Shown here: positions 32,790-41,943 of the stretch, piece after piece
Layout: each line of letters starts with the position of its first letter
How positions within the stretch are numbered: the first letter of the stretch is position 1
Source: Bacillota bacterium
Lineage (GTDB): Bacteria; Bacillota; UBA4882; UBA8346
Direction: 5' to 3'
NCBI GenBank assembly: GCA_023429995.1
Contig: JAEZCE010000097.1
Location: 1-55,112 of the forward strand
DNA: 55,112 bases
Translations under genes and position numbers: made by a program
The notes under the pieces: generated by a model
The model's input: only the letters and a program-made list of their open reading frames with translations
Told to the model about the DNA's origin: nothing
The model's database searches: none

Positions 32790-35255
32790 TTAGCGAAACC
32801 GGTTGCTTGAACTGAAGAAATCTTGCCAGGGGTCGTCCCCGCCGATCCTCCTTAGCGCCTCCGCCATATTGACGCCGTCGGGAGCCACCGTGTCCAGTTC
32901 TTTCCAGGTAATGGGCATCGAGACCCGGGCCCCTTTTCTCGCCCGGAGGGAATAGGGGGCAACGCTGGTAGCGCCCCGGCCGTTGCGAATCCAATCGATG
33001 AAGATCTTGCTTGTCCGCCTATTCTTTCTGACATTGCTGGTGTAACGGTCAGGCCACTGCTGTTCCATAACCTCGGCAACGCGCCTGGCAAAACCGTAAA
33101 AGGTCTCCCACTCCACCGCCGGTTTGAAAGGGACTACCACATGATAGCCTTTGCCGCCGCTGGTCTTGAGATACGAATTCAAAGAAAGCTGCTCCAAAAG
33201 GCTTTTGATGTCTTTCACCCCCCGGCGCACCGTTTCCAGGTCCATTCCCTCATCCGGGTCCAGGTCAAATACCATGATGTCCGGCTTCTCCAGCTCCTCC
33301 ACCCGGCTGCCCCAGGTATGAAATTCCAAAGTCCCCATCTGGGCTTCAAATAGGAGACCGGCTGCATTCTCCATATAAAAATAGTCTTCCGTTGCTCCGC
33401 TGCCGGTGAGGACCGGCATGGTGATGATCCCCTTATTATCCGGACCGGGATGCTTCTTGTAGAAGCAGGACTGGCCGATTCCCTTGGGACAACGTACAAT
33501 GCTGAGAATCCGGCGTCCCACATAGGGCATCATCCGCTCCGCCACTTTCGCATAATACCGGACCACATCCCCTTTGGTGATTTCGGGCTCATCAAAAATC
33601 ACCTTTTCAGGGCTGGTGATCCGGATTCCCTCGATGATGATGCTGTCAACCTTCGCTTTCATCGGCCGCTCCCTATTCACAGCGGGTAATGGCTCTTCTT
33701 CCGGGTTTTCGCTTGAATCCGTTTCATCATCCCCTTTTTCCTTCTGAATATCCCCGGGCTCCTTATCCGTCCGCAGGCCCTTGAAGCTCGCCTGTCTTAA
33801 CAGATGATCCCCGGTCCATTCGGCAAACTGGATTTCCGCAACCAACTCAGGTTCAAGCCAGGTAATTTTTTCATTTTTCCCGGATTCCGGCGTCTGTTTA
33901 AAAGGGGAGTTTTTCCGCCGGAGCGGTTTGAATTTTTCTTCCAGCTCTTTCATGCCGCGCATCGTGAAGCCCGTTCCGGCCCGTCCGGCATAAATCAATT
34001 CCTGCCCCTCATAGACGCCGAGGAGCAGCGAGCTTACCCCGGTCATTTTTTTGTCGGAAAGCGAATATCCGCCAATGACGAATTCCCGCCTTCCAGCGCA
34101 TTTCAGCTTGATCCAATCGCCGTTTCTGGTTCCGCTGTATCTGGAATCAGCTTTTTTCCCGACGATCCCCTCAAAATTCCCTTTGCAAGCCGCCAGAAAA
34201 CTTTCCTTGCCATTGCCCATGATATGCGGGCTGTAGTGGAGGTTTGGAGGGGAATCCTTCAACAAAGCTTCCAGCGTTGCTTTTCTGTCAATCAGACGGC
34301 GCCCGCGCAAGTCAATGCCATCCAGCGCCAGGAGATCAAAGACGATATAGGCAAGGTTTTTGCCCCGGGGATTTCGCATATAACTTTGGAGAGCCTGGAA
34401 ATCGCTCTTGCCTTGCGCATCCGTGATCACCATTTCCCCGTCCAGGACCATCGCCCTTCCGGCAGCCCAATCGACGAGGGAAAGCGCGACGTCCTGAAAC
34501 CGGGTGGTAAGGTCGTGACCGTTTCTGGTGATCAACCGGGCGTTGTTGCCTTCCAAATAGGCAAGAATCCGGTAACCGTCGTATTTCAGTTCATAAAGCC
34601 AATCCCCGCCCTCGGGAACCGCGCGATTAAGTTTGGCAAGCTGCACATCGGCCCGTTGAAAAGGATTATTTGGGGTAATTTTTGGCTCCGCTCCCGCTTC
34701 AATCTCCGCCATGATGCGTCCGGTTCTGACGCTGGTGGTAAACTCGGAAATCCCCGGGGCGGTTTCGGCGTAATCGTCTTTTTCTTTGATCAAAAGCCAG
34801 TTATTTTTATCCGCGCCCGTTTTTGCTTTCATCCGAACCAAAGCCCATTTTCCCTTCAACCGTCTTCCTCTTAAAAGAAACTTCAGCGAGCCCTCCCGGA
34901 GTCCTGCCTCCACATCCCCCTGAGGCTCCCAGAGGCCTTCATCCCAGAGCATCACCACCCCGCCGCCATATTCCCCCTTGGGAATAAACCCTTCAAAGTT
35001 CCTGTATTCCAAAGGGTGATCTTCTACCTGTACGGCGAGCCGCTTGTCACGGGTATCATAGGAAGGCCCCTTGGGAATCGCCCAGCTTAACAAAGCTCCA
35101 TCCCATTCCAGGCGCAAGTCGAAGTGAGCGCTGCGGGCCAGATGGTGCTGAACGGCAAACTTCAGACGTTCGGCGGGCTTTTCCGGTTTGCCTTCCGGCT
35201 CGGCCGTTTTTGCAAAATTCCTTTTGCGATTGTATTCTGCCAATTTGGAGGACAT
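32790..35255 (-). CDS. ligD: Three-domain ATP-dependent DNA ligase LigD (NHEJ)
   Basis: An 821-residue LigD with all domains, in the order phosphoesterase-ligase-polymerase. Phosphoesterase (about 30-160): QHHLARSAHFDLRLEW, VEDHPLEY. Ligase (about 200-520): adenylated Lys224 in KYDGYR, then DGEMV, an EGIVGKK segment and WIKLK. Polymerase/primase (about 560-815): MVFDLDPDEG metal-binding Asp pair and KTSGGKGYHVVVPF. LigD with Ku repairs double-strand breaks, often in spores. No ku gene lies in the window. The linker (about 515-560) is acidic and low-complexity. Confidence 0.97.
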   Translation of the reverse strand: MSSKLAEYNRKRNFAKTAEPEGKPEKPAERLKFAVQHHLARSAHFDLRLEWDGALLSWAIPKGPSYDTRDKRLAVQVEDHPLEYRNFEGFIPKGEYGGGVVMLWDEGLWEPQGDVEAGLREGSLKFLLRGRRLKGKWALVRMKAKTGADKNNWLLIKEKDDYAETAPGISEFTTSVRTGRIMAEIEAGAEPKITPNNPFQRADVQLAKLNRAVPEGGDWLYELKYDGYRILAYLEGNNARLITRNGHDLTTRFQDVALSLVDWAAGRAMVLDGEMVITDAQGKSDFQALQSYMRNPRGKNLAYIVFDLLALDGIDLRGRRLIDRKATLEALLKDSPPNLHYSPHIMGNGKESFLAACKGNFEGIVGKKADSRYSGTRNGDWIKLKCAGRREFVIGGYSLSDKKMTGVSSLLLGVYEGQELIYAGRAGTGFTMRGMKELEEKFKPLRRKNSPFKQTPESGKNEKITWLEPELVAEIQFAEWTGDHLLRQASFKGLRTDKEPGDIQKEKGDDETDSSENPEEEPLPAVNRERPMKAKVDSIIIEGIRITSPEKVIFDEPEITKGDVVRYYAKVAERMMPYVGRRILSIVRCPKGIGQSCFYKKHPGPDNKGIITMPVLTGSGATEDYFYMENAAGLLFEAQMGTLEFHTWGSRVEELEKPDIMVFDLDPDEGMDLETVRRGVKDIKSLLEQLSLNSYLKTSGGKGYHVVVPFKPAVEWETFYGFARRVAEVMEQQWPDRYTSNVRKNRRTSKIFIDWIRNGRGATSVAPYSLRARKGARVSMPITWKELDTVAPDGVNMAEALRRIGGDDPWQDFFSSSNRFR

Positions 35256-35320
35256 TTTTACCTTCTTTTTGAATATTACTGGGGCTGCTTTCTAAGTATT
35301 ATCCGCCCCTTTGGCGAGGG

Positions 35321-35506
35321 TTATCCATTTTGGGTGAGGGAGGCAGCGAGTACTGGGGGTACGTTAACGAAAACAGTTTCATCTTCACACCTGTAAAACA
35401 TCAGATAATCCCTACAAACAAGGAAACGGTAGTCTGTCTGAATAGCCATGATGGAAGATAACGATGCGCCATTTCCAGGGTGAAAAAATCCACCCCGGTC
35501 ACACAC
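35321..35506 (-). pseudogene. RelE/ParE-type toxin remnant
   Basis: The stretch DYRFLVCRDYLMFYRCEDETVFV matches the core strands of RelE/ParE toxins, where the usual continuation is a basic RVLYGRRDY segment; here it changes to an unrelated sequence and stops. No antitoxin is adjacent and no good start is seen. Confidence 0.6.
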
Positions 35507-35532
35507 TGGCCGGGGTCGTTGTTATCAGTAGA

Positions 35533-36081
35533 TTATTTTATATAATCAATTACATTCATGTCTCTTGGCGGAGCGGCCGGATCATCTCCATAGGTATATC
35601 CAAGCGCTATCGTGCATACATAATTATAATTATCGGGAATGGCTAATTGCCTTTTCAAGTCATTGCCTTTTTCCGTCTTAAAAAGAATTCCGGAAGACAA
35701 AATAAAACATGAACCAATATGTAACGATTCTGCCGCCAGCATAATATTCTGCGCCGCTAATCCGCATTCGATCTGTGGCGCGGTCTTGTCTGCAGAAATC
35801 AAAATGACTGTAGGCGCATTATAAAAGGTATGATAAATCGGATCTTTGACTCTTTTAATCATAATTTGGCTATCCGAATTCAGAAAGTCTTCTTTGATCA
35901 AATCAACCATTTTATCAAGTAAGGCCCTATTTTGAATCACTGTAAAGTGCCATTTTTGTTCCGACGTGGGTGCAAAAACAGCGGCATCCAGTATTGTCTG
36001 CAACTCAGAATCAGCGATCTGTTCAAATTTATATTTCCTTATACTTCTCCTGCTTTTAATAACTCTCAAAGTTTCATTCAT
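35533..36081 (-). CDS. Nitroreductase-family FMN oxidoreductase
   Basis: A 182-residue nitroreductase: the SRRSIRKYKFEQI flavin-binding N-terminus, APTSEQKWHFTVI, the ECGLAAQNIMLAAESLHIGSC central helix and an ALGYTYGD end. It should form a homodimer with FMN at the interface and use NAD(P)H; substrate unknown. The start is the ATG at 36081 with GGAGG about ten bases upstream, rather than an extended frame to 36120. Confidence 0.92.
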   Translation of the reverse strand: MNETLRVIKSRRSIRKYKFEQIADSELQTILDAAVFAPTSEQKWHFTVIQNRALLDKMVDLIKEDFLNSDSQIMIKRVKDPIYHTFYNAPTVILISADKTAPQIECGLAAQNIMLAAESLHIGSCFILSSGILFKTEKGNDLKRQLAIPDNYNYVCTIALGYTYGDDPAAPPRDMNVIDYIK

Positions 36082-36300
36082 AAATAATGAGCCTCCGTTA
36101 TTATAGATTCTAACCTTCAAAAAATTAATGCCGCCGCTTCAGCCTGCAACAATCTGTTTCATTAAATATACACCAATTGTTGAATGATAACAAGTAACCT
36201 GTAAAGGAAAGAATCCCATTGTAATTTATTTGGCGGGGGGAAAAAACAATTCTGTGCGGCTTAAAAAATGATTCTTTGCGCTTCCGGAACTTCAACCTTT

Positions 36301-36460
36301 TTATTCCTTCCCCACCCAGCACTCCAGTATCAGCAGCGCGCCGAGCTTAAAACCATATTCAAAGGAAGCGTCAGTTCCATCACGCCTGAGTCGCAACCCA
36401 AATTCAAAAGCTCTTCCAGCGCCTTGTACTCTTCCGCCGGGAGTTTGGCTTGGAACGTTT
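36301..36460 (-). pseudogene. DUF6809-like protein remnant, frameshifted
   Basis: The minus strand gives LPAEEYKALEELLNLG in one frame and then, after a frame change, ASFEYGFKLGALLILECW and a stop. The F-x-Y-G-F-K-L-G-A ending is typical of small DUF6809-like proteins. A frameshift and a missing N-terminus make this a remnant. Confidence 0.5.
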
Positions 36461-36714
36461 GCTTGATATCGGATATTTATCTATTTCGAGGGCTTTTTGT
36501 TATCGCCTAAAACATTGTTTCACTTTTTATTTTTGTCCACCATCAACAGCAGACATCCTGACAATTCACTGGCTGTATAGTTTAGCCCGGTTTAAAACCA
36601 CATCGCTCCAGCCACTGGCCGGATAGGCGTAGCCCCCCTTTTTGGTGTAATCCATTGACTAGAAATAGCGTGATTGCTGTAATCGTGGCTTAGGAGGGGC
36701 AGGAGGACATAAAA

Positions 36715-36849
36715 ATGAACCAGGATAAAAACGGCATCCATTATTTATCGTTTCAATCTGCGGAATTACAAGCAAGATGGAGTACTCTTCCATCAGTCAA
36801 CCGCTGCGCATGGATACCGAACCGCATGATACAATCTTGGGGGAAGTGA
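36715..36849 (+). other. 44-codon ORF with good ribosome site, probably remnant
   Basis: CAGGAGGACATAAAA precedes the ATG; the product (MNQDKNGIHYLSFQ onward) has no recognised family, and a second frame through the same DNA looks equally protein-like, implying a frameshift. The next 140 bases, up to the acetyltransferase, also carry frame fragments. Confidence 0.35.
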
Positions 36850-36988
36850 TCTGTTAACAGTACAAGACCGACCAATTCCAATTTGAAATGCTGAGCATTT
36901 GTACACAGACGAACAGGAATTTATTGAGCAGATAGCCAATAAAAAACACAAACAATCAATTCCAGGTAAATTTTTCGGAGGTTTATCC

Positions 36989-37633
36989 ATGAACAAAATG
37001 ATTAGGATTCGGAATGAAGAGAAAACAGATTATGAGCAAATAGAAGAAATCACAAGGAAAGCTTTTTGGAATTTATATATTTCAGGGTGCATTGAACACT
37101 ATTTAGTTCATATTATGCGACCCCATAAAGATTTTCTACCGGAGTTGGATTTGGTGATCGAAGTTGATAATCAAATCATCGGAAATATCATGTATACGAA
37201 AACAAAACTAATCGATGAGTCCGGGGAAGAGAAACAGATCCTTACTTTTGGTCCGGTGTGCATTTTACCGCAATATCAGAGAAAGGGGTATGGGAAAAAA
37301 CTAATGGAGTATTCCTTTGAACGGGCGGTCGCGCTTGGTTACGATGTGATTGTAATATTTGGGAACCCCAATAATTATGTAAGCTGTGGCTTTAAGAGTT
37401 GCAAAAAATACAATGTCTGTCTTGAGAACGGGACATATCCGGCGGCAATGATGGTAAAAGAACTCAAACCAGATACCTTGGACGGAAGAAAATGGGTTTA
37501 CTATCAAAGTCCTGTATTTGAGATAGACGAGAAAGAAGCTGAGCGCTTTGACGAAGGTCTGGAAAGCCTGGAGAAAAAATACCAGCCAAGTCAGGAGGAA
37601 TTTTATATTCACAGCCATTCTATTATACAGTGA
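36989..37633 (+). CDS. GNAT-family N-acetyltransferase
   Basis: A 214-residue acetyltransferase of the YhbS-like group. The acetyl-CoA loop is in LPQYQRKGYGKKLME (Q/R-x-x-G-x-G/A), preceded by LTFGPVCILP, and followed by the GYDVIVIFGNPNNYVSCGFK segment usual in this subgroup. The start is the ATG at 36989 with GGAGG six bases upstream; the in-frame extension to 36899 is remnant DNA. Acceptor substrate unknown. Confidence 0.9.
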   Translation: MNKMIRIRNEEKTDYEQIEEITRKAFWNLYISGCIEHYLVHIMRPHKDFLPELDLVIEVDNQIIGNIMYTKTKLIDESGEEKQILTFGPVCILPQYQRKGYGKKLMEYSFERAVALGYDVIVIFGNPNNYVSCGFKSCKKYNVCLENGTYPAAMMVKELKPDTLDGRKWVYYQSPVFEIDEKEAERFDEGLESLEKKYQPSQEEFYIHSHSIIQ

Positions 37634-37837
37634 GCTACCTTTTTTATCCGTGCAACGGCTCGAAAATATTTATCACAAAGGGGGTCTCAGGAAGTTAAAT
37701 CCAACGGCGTTTACTTGCGATCAAGCGACCTTAATCTTTCCCGCAATCACCGCATCATCCTATGCCTTTTTCAATGTCTCCGATAAATTGGATACCATTT
37801 TCCGTGCCTCCTTCGGGTTACGCATCCCGCTCATTAA
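37634..37837 (-). pseudogene. Possible short gene remnant with multiple stops
   Basis: The minus strand reads MVSNLSETLKKA(stop)DDAVIAGKIKVA(stop), loosely like the C-terminus of a BMP/PnrA-type binding protein. Evidence is thin. Confidence 0.2.
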
Positions 37838-38041
37838 TCATTGGCTTCTCTGAGAGGTGCGGGATGAATCATCAATGACTTTACTAATAGCCTCTTTATA
37901 TGTTTCCGAAGCCGTTGTTCTTTCAACGGCCAGGTAGACCTCAACCGCAAAGTCATAACCCAAACCTCTTTCTATTTCTTCAAAATAATCAATGGCTTCA
38001 TCAAATTCTTTTTCTGCTTCTGGATGAAACGAGTATTTCAT
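37838..38041 (-). pseudogene. ParE/RelE-type toxin with altered C-terminus
   Basis: It begins MKYSFHPEAEKEFDEAIDYFEEIERGLGYDF, the standard N-terminal half of ParE-like toxins, then AVEVYLAVERT. After this the catalytic C-terminal half is replaced by an unrelated 26-residue Ser/Thr-rich tail. The start overlaps the antitoxin stop as ATGA. Probably inactive. Confidence 0.75.
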
Positions 38042-38160
38042 TTCGAAAACCTGCTCCATATTCGCTCAAATACGTCTTCTCCCGGAATAGATTGAACTTC
38101 GCCCGAATGTAATTGTTCTAGACGCCTTTTCGCTATCACAGCCCACTTCTTATTGATCTG
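38038..38160 (-). pseudogene. Antitoxin C-terminal remnant, addiction-module family
   Basis: WAVIAKRRLEQLHSGEVQSI then PGEDVFERIWSRF matches the C-terminal half of the small antitoxins (TIGR02574-like) that pair with ParE toxins. The N-terminal half is missing. The stop overlaps the toxin start. Confidence 0.65.
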
Positions 38161-38307
38161 CCGCAAGGAGCGGGCACTCGACCAATTGAAACCGGAATAT
38201 CTATTCTGAAAGATTTCACTACCAAAGACATCGAAAATAGCAAGGAATTCATCGCGAGCCTGGCGGATTTTATCCAGGGCAGTATGGACTTTTCCAATTA
38301 TTTATAG
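38155..38307 (+). pseudogene. Unassigned 3' gene remnant
   Basis: A 50-codon open stretch (DLPQGAGTRPIETG onward, ending SMDFSNYL) with no start; it is head-to-head with the antitoxin remnant. Family not recognised. Confidence 0.25.
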
Positions 38308-38398
38308 CATGAAATTGTTATGTCTTTTTTAGGTACCGCCGTGATATAAATAATGAATAGGATTGGAAAGAGGGATGTATTTAAGGGAGCATAAAGCC

Positions 38399-39226
38399 GT
38401 GAAAACCTTTGATGATAGGCGCGCCTGGGAGATGATGGTTGAGATGGCCGACCGGGGTATCAGGCCTGTTGGCAGCTTTGGGCACTGTGAATCCATCGGC
38501 ATCTTGCACGAAAAAATGCGGCAGTATTCCGAGAAGGTATTCCTGCAGAAATTCCTTCTCCCCGATTTCCGGGGGAAGGATTTAGAATGCGCCAACATTT
38601 GCAGTTTGGTGGCGGGGCGGGACCGGAGAAAAACCGTTTTACTGGGGACGCATTTTGATACCCGCTGGATTGCCGACCGGGAAAAGGATCCGGCGCTTAA
38701 AACAATGCCCATCCCCGGAGTAAATGACGGGACCAGCGGGGTAGCCGTCATTCTGGAATTGATGCGCGCCTTTCAACAGTCACCGCCAAGTTTTAATGTT
38801 TTGTGCGTCCTGTTCGATGCCGAGGATGTCGGCTTCATCGACGGCTTCAGATTTGGAGAAGGCGCCTATCATTTTGTGGACCACCTGGTGATGAAGCTAG
38901 AGCTGGCAATCATCATTGACATGATCGCCGGTCGGGGTATGCGGATCAATCTGGATCATAACTCATTATTGTCGGAGGTATCCACCTGGACCATTAACCG
39001 GATCTTCGATATCGGCCGAAAAAAAGGGTATCCGGCTTTTTTTAACAACCGTTCCATCGAGCTGGAGTCCGACCACACGCCCTTTTATCAAAGGAATATA
39101 CCGGCATTAGTCCTAATGGACATCTTTTATCCGGAGTGGCACACCCACCGGGATACTTTGGAAAGCTGCTGTCAAGAGTCTCTGCGGTATGTGGGTGATG
39201 TTCTTTTTGAGTTTTTTACCCCATGA
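38399..39226 (+). CDS. M28-family zinc peptidase / glutaminyl-cyclase-like
   Basis: A protein of about 275 residues with the M28 zinc site: GTHFDTR (His, Asp), PGVNDGTSGVAVILEL (Asp), an FDAEDVG acidic pair, an IDMIAGRG Asp and WHTHRDT (His). SDHTPFY and the compact size recall glutaminyl-peptide cyclotransferase-like members. There is no signal peptide, so it is cytoplasmic. Start choice is open: GTG at 38399 has AAGGGAG nine bases upstream; ATG at 38375 and TTG at 38363 have poorer sites. Confidence 0.87.
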   Translation: MKTFDDRRAWEMMVEMADRGIRPVGSFGHCESIGILHEKMRQYSEKVFLQKFLLPDFRGKDLECANICSLVAGRDRRKTVLLGTHFDTRWIADREKDPALKTMPIPGVNDGTSGVAVILELMRAFQQSPPSFNVLCVLFDAEDVGFIDGFRFGEGAYHFVDHLVMKLELAIIIDMIAGRGMRINLDHNSLLSEVSTWTINRIFDIGRKKGYPAFFNNRSIELESDHTPFYQRNIPALVLMDIFYPEWHTHRDTLESCCQESLRYVGDVLFEFFTP

Positions 39227-39773
39227 ATGTTCCTCCTTTTTAATCTTTCATCTTCTTCATCTTTCCTTTAATGTCCTTGATTTTATGACCGTGAAACCTT
39301 CCTAGAGATTCACTGTAGAAGAAGCGTAGAATGCCGACGGTTTTTTGAAGAAAATCCCCCGTTGTCGTTGGATTAACCAGTGCATGGCCTATATGAAACG
39401 ATATTGTCCCGATCTTGATGTGCAAACTCCGAAACAATAAACTTATACATTTTCATGCTCATGATAACCAATCGCCATAACCGTTCTTGGTTATGAAAAT
39501 CGGTTCATTGGACTCATGACACATTTGAGATATCTCACTTGTATTTTTCAAATCCCGGATCGGCACAATTGTCTCCGTCATCAATCATTCTAACCGCTTC
39601 ATCTTAAAGCAAATACCGGTGAAGTCTTACCACTTAGGCCTTTTAAATATCAACCAACTTAATAATTCCTAACGAAAATATGAGCAAGAGGTATATACCA
39701 ATGACAACGCGTCTTTGGAACGGCAAAATAAAAAATCCCCCAGCCTCAAGACTGAAGGATGAACTTTTTTAAA
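39227..39773. other. Gene-poor intergenic region
   Basis: A 65-codon minus frame (39240-39437; SFHIGHALVNPTTTGDFL, FYSESLGRFHGHKIKDI) looks somewhat protein-like but has only a TTG start and no ribosome site; it may be a remnant. The rest shows no supported feature except the tRNA-Pro terminator. Confidence 0.4.
39729..39760 (-). terminator. Terminator of tRNA-Pro
   Basis: Minus strand: ATCCTTCAG/CTGGGGGAT (two G-U pairs) around an 8-nt loop, then TTTTTTA. It lies 14 bp past the tRNA. Confidence 0.75.
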
Positions 39774-39850
39774 TGGTCGGGGCGACAGGATTTGAACCTA
39801 CGACCCCCTGCGCCCAAGGCAGGTGCGCTACCAAACTGCGCTACGCCCCG
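39774..39850 (-). tRNA. tRNA-Pro (anticodon UGG)
   Basis: Acceptor CGGGGCG/CGCCCCG, anticodon stem CCTGC/GCAGG with loop CTTGGGC (anticodon TGG), T-arm GTAGG TTCAAAT CCTGT, discriminator A and encoded CCA at 39774-39776. Confidence 0.95.
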
Positions 39851-39998
39851 ATAAATAAAACAACTTGTTACGTAACTATCTGCAACTGATTTCCGTAACG
39901 CTTTAATAGTATACCTTAAATCCTTTTCTTCGTCAAGGGATTCCGGCTTCGATATTCAAAATCCATCCTTTGGAATACTCAAGTCTCAATAGGCACTA

Positions 39999-40475
39999 TC
40001 ATTTAATCCGGTTTATCGAGGTGTTGATACCAGAACCGGCTAACTCGACGATCCCATAAGATGGCCCCCGGTAAGAACGTTCCACCGAAAGTGAACCCGG
40101 ATTAAACAGTTTTACTTCATACCAGTCCGTGCAAACCGCTTCATGGGTATGCCCAAAAACCACCAAATTGGCTTGCCGTTCCCTTCCGGCCATCCCGATG
40201 CGCATTAAATCGCTTTTGACCCCGTGAAAATGGCCATGAGTCAACAATACTCTGTACCCGTCCAGGGTAAGCAGTTGTTCCGGCGGGTAAGCGGAACAAA
40301 AATCGCAATTTCCGGCTACCCCTTCGACTAAAATGTCGATTTCATCTTTTAAACGGCTGATTTCACGGTAACCGTCACCGGTAAATAAAAGGAGATCGAT
40401 CCGGCCCATCTCCCGGATTGCCTGTTTTAACCCGGAATAATTGCCATGAATATCTCCGACCACTCCGATACGCAT
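39999..40475 (-). CDS. YfcE/MJ0936-type metallophosphoesterase
   Basis: A 158-residue calcineurin-like phosphodiesterase: GDIHGN near the start, FTGDG, GNCD, LTHGHFHG and VFGHTHEAV supply the metal ligands, ending with the NPGSLS loop usual in this family. It lies 25 bp after rdgB in an rph-rdgB-yfcE cluster common in Firmicutes. Physiological substrate unknown. Confidence 0.93.
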   Translation of the reverse strand: MRIGVVGDIHGNYSGLKQAIREMGRIDLLLFTGDGYREISRLKDEIDILVEGVAGNCDFCSAYPPEQLLTLDGYRVLLTHGHFHGVKSDLMRIGMAGRERQANLVVFGHTHEAVCTDWYEVKLFNPGSLSVERSYRGPSYGIVELAGSGINTSINRIK

Positions 40476-40500
40476 TGGACTAAACTCCCGAGATCCAAGT

Positions 40501-41118
40501 TCAAAACCTTGGATCAGATAACGAAATTATTTTTTGTAATAGGGGAACCATTTTTTGAATAGCCTTTCCCCGGTGGCTAATGGCATTCTTTTGATCAGCC
40601 GGAAGTTCAGCCATTGTTTTTTGGAATTCCGGCAAATAAAAGATGGGGTCATAACCAAAACCGTGACTCCCTCTGGGTTCGGTGAAAATGACTCCCTCAA
40701 CCGCCCCTTCCGTAAACTCAGACTTTCCAGCCCTGGGGTCATAAACGGCCACTACCGAACGGAAACGGGCCGTTCGTAAATTCTCCGGAACGTTCTCCAG
40801 TTTACGCAACAAATACTGGTACCGTTGTTGATCATTCCACCCGGGTTCGCCGTAACGGGCGGAATAAACTCCGGGCTCCCCATGGAGGAAATCGACCTCA
40901 AGCCCTGAATCGTCCGCTAAGGTAAGTTCATGCGTGAAATCGGCAATGGTCCTCGCCTTTAAAAAAGCGTTTTCCCGAAAGGTTTTTCCCGTTTCCTCCA
41001 CTTCCGGGGCATTGGGGAAACTGTCAATACCCATAACTTCCACAGGGAAAGCCTCCAGCATTTCCTGGAGTTCCTTGATTTTCCCTTTATTCCTCGACGC
41101 CAGGACGAGTTTTTGCAC
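40501..41118 (-). CDS. rdgB: XTP/dITP diphosphatase (RdgB/HAM1)
   Basis: A 205-residue house-cleaning nucleotidase: LASRNKGKIKELQEML at the N-terminus, TLADDSGLEVDFL, GEPGVYSARYG and GFGYDPIF, plus SHRGKA at the end. It removes deaminated purine triphosphates. The GTG at 41118 is taken as start because it opens directly into the family N-terminus; this overlaps the rph 3' end by 32 bp. The longer ATG reading would add about 25 alien residues. Confidence 0.95.
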   Translation of the reverse strand: MQKLVLASRNKGKIKELQEMLEAFPVEVMGIDSFPNAPEVEETGKTFRENAFLKARTIADFTHELTLADDSGLEVDFLHGEPGVYSARYGEPGWNDQQRYQYLLRKLENVPENLRTARFRSVVAVYDPRAGKSEFTEGAVEGVIFTEPRGSHGFGYDPIFYLPEFQKTMAELPADQKNAISHRGKAIQKMVPLLQKIISLSDPRF

Positions 41119-41857
41119 CGTCGATGCCCCCGATTCGTTTGGTAAGCGGTCCCAACACATCCTTTTGAATCCGGACCAGTTCATCGATACCATGTTTGGC
41201 CAGATCCATCAAATCCAGCATCTCATCCCAGGAAAAGGGTTTTCCTTCGGCTGTCCCCTGGACTTCCACTATTTTTCCGCTTCCGGTCATCACCAGATTC
41301 ATATCCACCGACACCTTCGAATCCTCCGCATAACAGAGATCCAATAATTGAACTCCATCATAAATGCCGACACTGGTTGCGGCGAGAAAATCATATAACG
41401 GCAATGGCTTACTCTCCGGAGTCACCTTGTGCAAGGCATAGGCCAAAGCGATAAAGCTTCCTGTTACCGATGCCGTCCGGGTACCGCCATCCGCTTGGAT
41501 TACGTCGCAATCGATCCAGATCGTTTTTTCGCCAAGGGCATTTAAATTAACCACCCCGCGCAGAGAACGACCAACCAACCGTTGGATTTCCTGAGTGCGC
41601 CCACTGACTTTGCCTTTGGAAACCTCCCGGATATTTCTTTGCGGAGTCGCCCTGGGGATCATCGAATATTCGGCGCTGATCCATCCAACTCCTTGTCCCC
41701 GAAGCCACACCGGCACCTTATCTTCAATCGTCGCGGTGCATATCACTTTGGTATTGCCAACTTCGATTAAGACAGACCCTTCAGCGTGAATAATGTAGTT
41801 GGGATGAATCTTAACCTCCCGCAACTGATTCAACTTACGTCCGTCGATTCTTTCCAT
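41087..41857 (-). CDS. rph: Ribonuclease PH
   Basis: A 256-residue phosphorolytic exoribonuclease that trims tRNA 3' ends. It begins RIDGRKLNQLREVKI; phosphate- and RNA-binding segments include SGRTQEIQRLVGRSLR and the catalytic region WIDCDVIQADGGTRTASVTG. The C-terminal half has VEVQGTAEGKPFSWDEM. First gene of the rph-rdgB-yfcE cluster. Confidence 0.97.
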   Translation of the reverse strand: MERIDGRKLNQLREVKIHPNYIIHAEGSVLIEVGNTKVICTATIEDKVPVWLRGQGVGWISAEYSMIPRATPQRNIREVSKGKVSGRTQEIQRLVGRSLRGVVNLNALGEKTIWIDCDVIQADGGTRTASVTGSFIALAYALHKVTPESKPLPLYDFLAATSVGIYDGVQLLDLCYAEDSKVSVDMNLVMTGSGKIVEVQGTAEGKPFSWDEMLDLMDLAKHGIDELVRIQKDVLGPLTKRIGGIDGAKTRPGVEE

Positions 41858-41943
41858 TCAACAACATCCCCTTTGGAGTCGATAAAATAATCCGAGATTC
41901 AGAATTCGTTTACTTTTTACTTATTCATTTTACTCCCTATAAT

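Noticed and set aside
33804..34874. Long plus-strand open frame of 356 codons
   Set aside because: It lies wholly antisense to ligD, with no ribosome site; it is a codon-bias shadow.
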